A DNA stretch of 13,203 nt, from NCBI GenBank assembly GCA_036279295.1, contig DASUJK010000238.1:1-13203 (forward strand), in the 5' to 3' direction. Of the stretch, positions 1-5,796 are shown piece after piece; within the stretch, counting starts at the first letter, position 1, and each line of letters opens with the position of its first letter. Position numbers and translations under genes: made by a program. This DNA comes from DATEPR01 sp036279295 (GTDB taxonomy: Bacteria > Actinomycetota > Actinomycetes > Mycobacteriales > Pseudonocardiaceae). The notes beneath the pieces were generated by a model. It saw nothing but the letters and a program-made list of their open reading frames with translations, made no database searches and was not told the DNA's origin.

Positions 1-762
1 GGTGCCGACGGCCGCTACTCCAAGGTGCGCCAACTGGCCGGCATCGACGCCGGTCGGTCGGACGTGTTCCACCAGGACGTGATGTGGTTCAAACTGCCGG
101 CGCACGGTGACGTGCCGCGCTCGGTCCGGGTGTTCCGGGAGCGTGGCAACAGCCCGGTGATGGCGTACGCGACCGTGCTGGACAGCATCCAGTTCGGTTG
201 GACCCTCCCACACGGCGGGTACCGCGACATCGCCTCGGCTGGGATCGGCCAGATCAAGGCCCGGCTCAAGGCGGCGATCCCGCCCTACGCCGAGCTGATC
301 GAGCAGGAGATCACCAGCATGCGTGATCTCACGCTGCTGGACGTGTTCTCCGCGTGCGCGCCCGAATGGGTGCGCGACGGCCTGGTGCTGATCGGGGACA
401 GTGCCCACACGCACAGTCCGATCGGCGCGCAGGGCATCAACGTGGCCATCCAGGATGCAGTCGCGCTGCACCCGGTACTCGTCGGTGCGTTGCGCGCCAA
501 CGACACCAGCGCGACGGCGTTGCGCCGGTTCGAGGTCGCCCGGCGGCCGGACATCGACCGAATCCGCAAGATCCAGGTCATGCAGAGCAAGGCCATGCTC
601 TCGTCCGGGCGGGTGGTCACCGCCGTCCGGCCGGTCGCGGCGAAGGTCATCGTGCGCAGCCCGGTGTTCCGGGCCGTGCAGAACACCCTCGCCTTCGGCA
701 ACAAGGCCATCACCATAGCCACCGAGCTGTTCACAGCTGCGCACGGAAGCGAGCGGCGATAA
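1..762 (+). CDS. FAD-dependent aromatic monooxygenase, C-terminal part (5' end outside window)
   Basis: The reading frame is open from base 1, so the gene begins upstream and at least 253 residues are visible. The first residues read GADGRYSKVR, the 'DG' fingerprint that contacts FAD and NADPH in class A flavin monooxygenases (p-hydroxybenzoate hydroxylase and UbiH type). The second FAD fingerprint, LIGDSAHTHSPIGAQGIN, surrounds an Asp at about residue 133 of the visible part and is followed by an Asp-Ala pair (QDAVAL). The N-terminal Rossmann GxGxxG segment must lie outside the window. Such enzymes hydroxylate or epoxidise aromatic or polyketide substrates using NAD(P)H and O2 in the cytoplasm. 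The stop overlaps the next start (TAATG), so the two genes are probably translationally coupled. With a cyclase-family gene and a sugar-nucleotide dehydratase following, a role in tailoring an aromatic metabolite is plausible. The substrate is not readable. Confidence 0.9.
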   Translation, partial: GADGRYSKVRQLAGIDAGRSDVFHQDVMWFKLPAHGDVPRSVRVFRERGNSPVMAYATVLDSIQFGWTLPHGGYRDIASAGIGQIKARLKAAIPPYAELIEQEITSMRDLTLLDVFSACAPEWVRDGLVLIGDSAHTHSPIGAQGINVAIQDAVALHPVLVGALRANDTSATALRRFEVARRPDIDRIRKIQVMQSKAMLSSGRVVTAVRPVAAKVIVRSPVFRAVQNTLAFGNKAITIATELFTAAHGSERR

Positions 763-1550
763 TGCGAATGATCGACCTGTCGTCCCCTGTGGACGCGTCA
801 TTCTGGGAGCCGGACCCGGTCGAGCACCGGCCGATGACCCCGGCCGAGGGCGCCAAACACATGAGTCTGGCGATGCGTGAGCACTTCGGCATCGACTTCG
901 ACGTGAACGTGCTGCCCGACGCCGAGTTCCTGAACAACGACACGTTCACCCTGACCACCCACACCGGTACCCATGTCGACGCGCCGTCGCACTACGGGTC
1001 GAAGGCTGCCTACGGCGACGGCACCCCGAGGACGATCGACCAGCTGCCGCTGGAGTGGTTCGACGGCCCGGGTTTCGTCCTGGACGCCACCGGTGCCGCC
1101 ACTGGCGTGCTGGGTGCCGATTTCGTCGCGGCGGAACTGGACCGGATCGGCTACCGGCCCGACCCGGGTGACATCGCGCTGCTGTGGACCGGAGCGGACA
1201 AGCGGCTGGGGACGCCCGCCTACTTCTCCGACTTCGTCGGCATGGACGCCTCGGCCGTGGGCTACCTGCTCGATCTCGGCGTCCGGGTGATCGGCACGGA
1301 CGCGTTCAGCCTGGACGCGCCGTTCCCGTACATCCTCAAGCGGTTCCAGGAGACCGGTGACCGGTCCGTCCTGTGGCCCGCGCATTTCCTCGGCCGGGAG
1401 CGGGAATACTGCCAGATCGAACGGCTGGGCAACCTGGAACAGCTGCCGGCCCCGTTCGGCTTCCACTTCTCGTGTTTCCCGGTGAAGATCGTCGGCGCCG
1501 GAGCGGGTTGGGCGAGGGCCGTGGCCCGCCTGGAGCAGGTGCCGGCATGA
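762..1550 (+). CDS. Cyclase-family metal-dependent hydrolase (kynurenine formamidase-like fold)
   Basis: This 262-residue protein begins MRMIDLSSPVD. The ATG at 762 overlaps the previous stop; an alternative ATG lies two codons later. The motif HTGTHVDAPSHY gives His67, His71, Asp73 and His77, the metal-binding signature (HxGTHxDxPxH) of the 'cyclase' family that includes kynurenine formamidase (KynB). Members hydrolyse amides or lactones with a divalent metal, and some sit in aromatic polyketide clusters where they help ring closure. Length is normal for the family. The gene is embedded between a flavin monooxygenase and a dTDP-glucose dehydratase and overlaps both by 1-4 bases, so it is in the same operon. 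I see no neighbouring tryptophan-catabolism genes, which argues mildly against a true kynurenine formamidase. A polyketide or aromatic tailoring role is an inference from context. Confidence 0.88.
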   Translation: MRMIDLSSPVDASFWEPDPVEHRPMTPAEGAKHMSLAMREHFGIDFDVNVLPDAEFLNNDTFTLTTHTGTHVDAPSHYGSKAAYGDGTPRTIDQLPLEWFDGPGFVLDATGAATGVLGADFVAAELDRIGYRPDPGDIALLWTGADKRLGTPAYFSDFVGMDASAVGYLLDLGVRVIGTDAFSLDAPFPYILKRFQETGDRSVLWPAHFLGREREYCQIERLGNLEQLPAPFGFHFSCFPVKIVGAGAGWARAVARLEQVPA

Positions 1551-2515
1551 GGATTCTCGTCACTGGTGGCGCAGGCTTCATCGGCTCGCACTACGTGCGC
1601 GCCATGCTGGCCGGCGACTACCCCGGCTACGCCGATGCCGACGTGACCGTACTGGACTCGTTGAGCTACGCCGGCAACCTGGCCAACCTGCCGACCGGGC
1701 ACGAGCGGCTGACGTTCGTGCACGGCGACATCGGCGACGCCGGTCTGCTGGCCGACCTGCTGCCCGGCCACGACGCGGTTGTGCACTTCGCTGCTGAGTC
1801 CCATGTGGACCGTTCGGTCGCCGGTGCGACGCCGTTCGCGGTGACCAACGTGGTCGGCACGCAGACCCTGTTGGACGCCTGCGTCCGCACCGGCGTGGCC
1901 AAGGTGGTGCACGTGTCCACCGACGAGGTGTACGGCACGATCGCGCAGGGCTCGTGGACCGAGGAGTGCCCGCTGCTGCCGAATTCGCCCTACGCCGCGT
2001 CGAAAGCAGGCGCCGACCTCATCGCCAGGGCCTACTGGCGTACGCACGGCCTGGACGTGTCCATCACCCGGTGCAGCAACAACTACGGGCCGTACCAACA
2101 CGTGGAGAAGGTCATTCCCCGGTTCGTCACCAACCTGCTGGACGGCAAACCGGTCCCGCTCTACGGCGACGGCGGCAACGTGCGGGAGTGGCTGCACGTC
2201 GCCGACCACTGTCACGCCGTGCACCTCGTGCTCACCGGCGGCCGGGCCGGCGAGGTCTACAACATCGGCGGCGGCACCGAGTTGACCAACCGTGATCTGA
2301 CCGACCGGCTGTTGGCCCTGTGCGGCCGGGACCAGTCGCTGGTGCGGCTGGTCGCCGACCGCAAGGGCCACGACCTGCGGTACGCGATCGACGACACGAA
2401 GATCCGTACCCAGCTCGGCTACCGCCCGACGGTGGACTTCACCACCGGCCTTGCCGATGTCGTGTGGTGGTACCGGGACAACGTCGAATGGTGGCGACCG
2501 CTCGCCGCCGCCTGA
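1547..2515 (+). CDS. rfbB: dTDP-glucose 4,6-dehydratase
   Basis: This 322-residue extended short-chain dehydrogenase starts at an ATG that overlaps the previous stop (ATGA). It shows the NAD-binding GGAGFIGS motif at residues 7-14, the HFAAESHVDRS segment typical of RmlB, the STDEVYG motif with the dehydration pair Asp126-Glu127, the YAASK motif with Tyr149 and Lys153, and NNYGPYQ followed by EKVIPRF, which contacts the sugar nucleotide. These are the hallmarks of dTDP-glucose 4,6-dehydratase, which makes dTDP-4-keto-6-deoxyglucose, the entry point to rhamnose and to the deoxysugars of glycosylated antibiotics. No rmlA, rmlC or rmlD gene is adjacent in the window. With a monooxygenase and a cyclase-family gene upstream, supply of a deoxysugar to a secondary metabolite is more likely than cell-wall rhamnose. 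It ends only 4 bases before the end of the convergent arabinofuranosidase gene. Confidence 0.93.
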   Translation: MRILVTGGAGFIGSHYVRAMLAGDYPGYADADVTVLDSLSYAGNLANLPTGHERLTFVHGDIGDAGLLADLLPGHDAVVHFAAESHVDRSVAGATPFAVTNVVGTQTLLDACVRTGVAKVVHVSTDEVYGTIAQGSWTEECPLLPNSPYAASKAGADLIARAYWRTHGLDVSITRCSNNYGPYQHVEKVIPRFVTNLLDGKPVPLYGDGGNVREWLHVADHCHAVHLVLTGGRAGEVYNIGGGTELTNRDLTDRLLALCGRDQSLVRLVADRKGHDLRYAIDDTKIRTQLGYRPTVDFTTGLADVVWWYRDNVEWWRPLAAA

Positions 2516-2519
2516 GTTC

Positions 2520-4091
2520 CTACGGCGCCCAGGGAGCGGAGACCACCCAGCTCACGTCGTCGGTCCACGACGCCGTCGCGTCGAACGTCTCGGGTCCGCC
2601 GTCACTGGCGATGAAGCCGGTGAAGTTGAAGTGGCGGATGAACCTGGTCGGGAAGTTGACCGACATGAACGACGTACCCTGGCCGCTCTTGCCGGCCACC
2701 GGGCAGAACGTGGCGTCCGAGCGGTTCAGCGCTGTGCCGGTCATCGGTTGTCGGAACAGTTGGAAGTTGGAGTGCCGGATGAAGTCCCCTGGGAAGTTGC
2801 GGGACTCGAACGACACGCACGACGGGTTGGCAAGGCCGGCCCGGACGATCCAGGTCGAGTCACGCTTGTCGAGCGCGGAACTGGCCGCCGTGATCGGCGA
2901 GATCAGCACGTTGCCGTTCTGGTGGCGCAGGTAGTCGCCGGTGCAGCACGCCGTGGTCGCGCGCAGCGAGACCTCGGAGCCGGGGGTGAGCGTGCCGGTG
3001 GCACCGGTCGGGCCGCCGTAGCCGACCGAGACGATGTTCGCCTGCACCGAGTTGTCGGCCGCGTCGGTGGGCTGGCCCGCCGTCATCACGCCTTCGAAGA
3101 ACGAGCCGATGGAGCCGTTGCTGTTGTCGCCACCGGTGCCCAGCACGATCGCGCCCTCCTGGTGCATCGGCGCGTAGCCCGGTGCGTTGGACGGCTCCGG
3201 TCCGGAGTACTCGGTGGTCAGCCCGCCGGTCTGCGCGTTGCCGTTCTTGAGCGCGAAGTGGTTCTGCCCGTTGTTCTCCAGCAGCGCGGTGACGAACGGG
3301 TTGCCGTTGCCGGTGTTCGCGGTGTTGGTGCTGTGGCCCAGGTCGGACTGGAACAGCCCGTTCTCCAGGTCGGCCTGCACCCACGGACCGCCGCCGCCGC
3401 ACGGCGCGAACCAGCACTCGGTGCCGAAGTTGATCGCGTCCATGTGGCCGTTGCCGTTGTCCCGGGTGTTGGTCTCGGCGTTGCCGTAGTCGAAGCAGCA
3501 CGCACCGTTGACGTGCGTGCCGGAGGTGACCATGTACATACCCTCGGGCTGGCCGTTCACGGCGACACCCGATGTCGCGTTGTCCCGGTAGCCCATCGTG
3601 CCGGAGAAGGACGCGCCGTACACCTGGTGGCCGCCCGCGGTGACCGGCAGCGCGTCGGCCGGCACCCCGGCGTCCTGGCCACCGGCGCCGCCGGGTCCCT
3701 CGACAGTGAGGTTGTTGTGCCGGGAGGTCTGGTCGAATATCTCGGTGATGACGCAGGTTGTGTTGGCACAGAAGGAGTTCTGCGCGGCCGCGTTGGCGTA
3801 GCCGCCGGTTGCCAGCAGGCCGATGTTGCTGGTCGCGCCGTCCGACGCGCGCTTCACCTGGTACAGCGGGCCGTTGTACGCGGAGAACAGGGCACGGGTG
3901 GTGCTGTGCGCGGCGACGCACGGCGTGCCGGCCGACGCGTAGATGTCGCAGGGCAGGGCGGTCGCGGCGTTCGCCACCTGGCCGCCGGCAGTGCCCACGA
4001 GAACCGCGGCGCCCAGCGTCACCATGGCCACGATCGGTGCGGCCTTCGATGTTAGCGCTAACATTTTGAGCCGCGACAAGAGCCAAGGCAT
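2520..4091 (-). CDS. abfB: Secreted GH54 alpha-L-arabinofuranosidase with AbfB (CBM42) domain
   Basis: This 523-residue protein starts at the ATG ending at 4091, preceded by a strong AAGGAGG ribosome-binding site. Residues 1-42 form a signal peptide (Arg/Lys-containing start, hydrophobic core, AxA-type cleavage near residue 42). The catalytic domain (about 46-370) begins CDIYASAGTPCVAAHSTTRAL and closely resembles fungal AbfB as I recall it. By alignment from memory with Aspergillus AbfB, the nucleophile (ADLEN) is Glu243, the acid/base (GGDNSNG) is Asp322, and the unusual vicinal disulfide is Cys198-Cys199 (ACCFDYGNAE). All are kept. The C-terminal beta-trefoil AbfB domain (about 380-523) has three RH-containing repeats (DYLRHQN, DFIRHSN, RFIRHFN) that bind arabinofuranose side chains. 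It should release L-arabinose from arabinoxylan and arabinan outside the cell. It is divergent from a LacI regulator, and codon 11 is a rare TTA. Confidence 0.93.
   Translation of the reverse strand: MPWLLSRLKMLALTSKAAPIVAMVTLGAAVLVGTAGGQVANAATALPCDIYASAGTPCVAAHSTTRALFSAYNGPLYQVKRASDGATSNIGLLATGGYANAAAQNSFCANTTCVITEIFDQTSRHNNLTVEGPGGAGGQDAGVPADALPVTAGGHQVYGASFSGTMGYRDNATSGVAVNGQPEGMYMVTSGTHVNGACCFDYGNAETNTRDNGNGHMDAINFGTECWFAPCGGGGPWVQADLENGLFQSDLGHSTNTANTGNGNPFVTALLENNGQNHFALKNGNAQTGGLTTEYSGPEPSNAPGYAPMHQEGAIVLGTGGDNSNGSIGSFFEGVMTAGQPTDAADNSVQANIVSVGYGGPTGATGTLTPGSEVSLRATTACCTGDYLRHQNGNVLISPITAASSALDKRDSTWIVRAGLANPSCVSFESRNFPGDFIRHSNFQLFRQPMTGTALNRSDATFCPVAGKSGQGTSFMSVNFPTRFIRHFNFTGFIASDGGPETFDATASWTDDVSWVVSAPWAP
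4050..4063. promoter_or_regulatory. LacI-type operator O3 inside the arabinofuranosidase coding region
   Basis: TGTTAGCGCTAACA is a perfect palindrome, and the symmetry extends to 16 bases (4049-4064). It fits the general LacI-family operator form with a central CG. It lies within the signal-peptide codons of the GH54 gene, where it encodes Met10-Leu11(TTA)-Ala12-Leu13(CTA)-Thr14. Both leucine codons are poor choices in this GC-rich genome, which suggests that the operator constrains the coding sequence. A roadblock or looping role with the two upstream sites is likely. The identity of the binding protein is inferred from the adjacent regulator gene. Confidence 0.75.
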
Positions 4092-4116
4092 GGCGCCTCC
4101 TTGCGTATACTCATTG

Positions 4117-4130
4117 TGAGAGCGATCACA
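4117..4130. promoter_or_regulatory. LacI-type operator O1 (with CRP-like overlap)
   Basis: TGAGAGCGATCACA matches the O2 element at 4177-4190 in 13 of 14 bases. It lies just downstream of the proposed -10 of the arabinofuranosidase promoter, where a bound repressor would block transcription. Starting two bases earlier, at 4115, the same site also reads TGTGA-N6-TCACA, an exact match to the CRP/GlxR-type consensus. It could therefore be a composite site for a LacI-type and a CRP-type protein. Confidence 0.65.
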
Positions 4131-4133
4131 GGA

Positions 4134-4162
4134 ATGATGCTTGCCGGCACCCCCGTGGTCAA
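4134..4162 (-). promoter_or_regulatory. Putative promoter of the arabinofuranosidase gene
   Basis: On the - strand, TTGACC (4162-4157) and CATCAT (4139-4134) are separated by 17 bases, which is compatible with a housekeeping sigma factor. Transcription would start within or next to operator O1 and run to the AAGGAGG ribosome-binding site. The -10 match is only fair, so this is a weak prediction supported mainly by its position between O1 and O2. Confidence 0.4.
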
Positions 4163-4176
4163 GGCCGCTGATAGGG

Positions 4177-4190
4177 TGTGAGCGATCACA
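4177..4190. promoter_or_regulatory. LacI-type operator O2
   Basis: TGTGAGCGATCACA is a near-palindrome typical of LacI-family operators. It sits 34 bases before the start of the LacI-type regulator and exactly 60 bases from the related O1 site. It is well placed for autoregulation of the regulator gene and for looping with O1 and O3 to repress the arabinofuranosidase. Confidence 0.7.
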
Positions 4191-4223
4191 AGCATTAACA
4201 CTCAAGCGCGAGGACATTCGTTC

Positions 4224-5237
4224 ATGGGGGAGCGGCCAGGCCGGATCGGCCCAGCGATCACCGATGTGGCCCGGCTGGCCGGGGTGTCCCACCAGACGGT
4301 GTCCAGGGTGGTCAACCAGCATCCGCACGTGCGGGAGCAGACCCGGCTGCGGGTGCTGGCCGCGATCGAGGAACTGGACTACCACCCCAGCGGCGTCGCG
4401 CGGGCGCTGGCCACCGGACGGTCCACTGTGCTCGGTGTGGTCACGCAGAACTCCACGCTGTTCGGTCCGACATCCCTGCTGTTCGGCCTGGAGCAGGCCG
4501 CCGCATTGGACTTCGACATCGCCGTCACCACCCTCCGGTCGCTGGACGGCCCTGCGCTGACCAGGGCGGTCCGCCGCTACATCGACCAGCAGGTGGCCGG
4601 CATCGTGGTGATCGCACCCCTGGTCACCGCCAGGGACGCGCTGGCCGAGTTGCCGGGGCGGGTGCCGATCGTGCTGGTCGACGGTTCACCGGAGGCCGGC
4701 AAGGCACTGGTCACCGCCGACCAGAGCGCGGGCGCGCGGCTGGCCACCGAACACCTGCTGTCGCTCGGCCACCGCAATGTCTGGCACGTGTCCGGACCGA
4801 AGACCTGGCTGGACAGCATCGGCCGCGTCGACGGCTGGCAGGCCGCGCTGCGTGACGCCGGTGTCGAACCGCCACCGCTGATCGAGGGGGACTGGTCACC
4901 GGCCAGCGGCTACCGGGCCGGTCAACTGCTGGCCCGGATTCCCGAGGCGACGGCCGTGTTCGCGGCCAACGACCACATGGCACTGGGCATCATCCGGGCC
5001 ATGCACGAGCTGAACCGCAGGATGCCCGAGCAGCTGAGCATCGTCGGCTTCGACGACGTGCCGGAGGCCGAGTACTTCACGCCGGCACTGACCACCGTAC
5101 GGCTGGACTTCACCGAGATCGGCCGCCAGGCGCTGCACCTGCTGCGTGAGCAGATGGACACGCCGGATCCCGTTGGTACCCGGGTGATCCAGCCCGCGCT
5201 CGTGATCCGGGACAGCGCAGCAGCGCCTCAGTCCTGA
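4224..5237 (+). CDS. LacI-family transcriptional regulator of the arabinofuranosidase
   Basis: This 337-residue protein starts at the ATG at 4224 with a GAGGA ribosome-binding site nine bases before it. The N-terminal helix-turn-helix (about residues 12-32) reads ITDVARLAGVSHQTVSRVVNQ, followed by the hinge helix HPSGVARALATG that inserts into the minor groove. The rest is a periplasmic-binding-protein-like sensor domain (about 65-335), with typical segments such as GHRNVWHVSGP and the FAANDHMALGIIRAM and LSIVGFDDVPEAEYFTP regions. Family members usually repress sugar-use genes until a sugar binds the sensor domain. Its divergent position, with three operator-like palindromes around the shared intergenic region, makes it the probable local repressor of the GH54 gene; arabinose or an arabino-oligosaccharide as inducer is an inference. 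Its last 10 bases overlap the last bases of the convergent selenoprotein gene. Confidence 0.92.
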   Translation: MGERPGRIGPAITDVARLAGVSHQTVSRVVNQHPHVREQTRLRVLAAIEELDYHPSGVARALATGRSTVLGVVTQNSTLFGPTSLLFGLEQAAALDFDIAVTTLRSLDGPALTRAVRRYIDQQVAGIVVIAPLVTARDALAELPGRVPIVLVDGSPEAGKALVTADQSAGARLATEHLLSLGHRNVWHVSGPKTWLDSIGRVDGWQAALRDAGVEPPPLIEGDWSPASGYRAGQLLARIPEATAVFAANDHMALGIIRAMHELNRRMPEQLSIVGFDDVPEAEYFTPALTTVRLDFTEIGRQALHLLREQMDTPDPVGTRVIQPALVIRDSAAAPQS

Positions 5238-5773
5238 GCCGGTTCGGCCGCCTCCCGGAGCACCCGTGCGGCCACCAGTGGCCACAGTTGTGCGATCCGG
5301 TCGGCGATCACTTCCTCGGTGACGCCGCCGATCGGGTGTTCGACCACTTCGACGGGTGTCCACGGCGCACCGAGCGAACCGGCGACCGTGTGTGCCAGGG
5401 GTTCGAAGAGATCACTGCCGACGACGACCGATGGCACACCCCGGATCGACATCTCTACGGAGTCGTGGACACTCCACGACGTGCAGCCGCCTCAATCAGC
5501 GGTGCCGAGCAGCACGAGATCGCAGTCCCGTGCCGTCTCGTCGAGCATCTCCACGGTCGCACCGACCGACGAGAAGTCCTTGCGCCGTACGCCCGTGTCC
5601 ACCATGCCGTGCTCGGCGGCAAGGTGCCTGATGATGCCGCTGATCAGGAAACCCGCGTTGTGCTTGGTGTTCTCGATCGCACCGACGCGCAGCCCACGCA
5701 GGTCGGCGGGATAAGCCGGCCGTGCCACGACAATCGGTTCGATCTCGCCACGCGGGTCGAAGACCTCGATCAT
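5228..5773 (-). CDS. UGSC-family selenoprotein with in-frame UGA (Sec94)
   Basis: Translation from the ATG ending at 5773 (AAGGAGG ribosome-binding site just upstream) gives 93 residues, then TGA at 5494-5492, then a further 87 residues in the same frame to the true stop at 5228. Read through, the protein has 181 residues with DLVLLGTAD-U-GGC-TSWSVHDSVEM across the TGA, where U94 and Cys97 form a UxxC redox motif. This context (GD/AD-UGxC-TSWSVHD, then RGVPSVVVGSD) matches, from memory, the UGSC (seleno)protein family, known with Sec or Cys at this site. The downstream half keeps normal actinomycete codon bias, so the TGA does not look like a stop. A SECIS-like hairpin follows directly. The biochemical role is not known to me; a redox reaction through a selenenyl-sulfide is inferred. 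It is 23 bases behind, and probably co-transcribed with, the 349-residue gene. Its end overlaps lacI by 10 bases. A Cys-to-stop nonsense mutation is the main alternative. Confidence 0.87.
5462..5480 (-). promoter_or_regulatory. Bacterial SECIS-like hairpin for UGA recoding
   Basis: In the mRNA, 11 bases after the UGA, GUCGUGGA pairs perfectly with UCCACGAC around a GUG loop (8-bp stem; the loop opens to five bases if the last A-U pair is frayed). The loop begins 20 bases after the UGA and has G at its first position. Both features agree with the general bacterial SECIS pattern as I recall it: stem-loop directly downstream, apical loop roughly 16-37 bases away, G among the first two loop positions. 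A three-base lower stem (5489-5487 with 5460-5458) may extend it. SelB carrying Sec-tRNA would bind here. Confidence 0.75.
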
Positions 5774-5796
5774 GGCCGCCTCCTTCTCCTGGAAAG

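Noticed and set aside
354..1550. Long + strand frame starting at 354 as the start of the cyclase-family gene
   Set aside because: Its first 136 residues are an Arg/Ala/Gly-rich out-of-frame reading of the monooxygenase; the conserved protein begins at 762.
1262..2371. Long - strand open frame opposite the dTDP-glucose dehydratase
   Set aside because: It is a shadow of the high-GC coding strand, of low complexity (Val/Gly/Arg-rich) with no recognisable domain.
2451..4055. 534-residue + strand frame opposite the arabinofuranosidase
   Set aside because: It is a codon-bias shadow, repetitive in Val/Arg/Gly, with no domain; the - strand protein is an unmistakable GH54 enzyme.
2520..4385. 621-residue version of the arabinofuranosidase starting at 4385
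   Set aside because: The extra part runs through the operators and the lacI start and would place 98 residues before a clear signal peptide; the AAGGAGG site fixes the start at 4091.
5228..5494. Treating the selenoprotein as two separate genes or as a pseudogene
   Set aside because: The downstream segment has no plausible start and ribosome-binding site, the frame is kept exactly, family-like residues flank the TGA, and a SECIS-like hairpin follows it.
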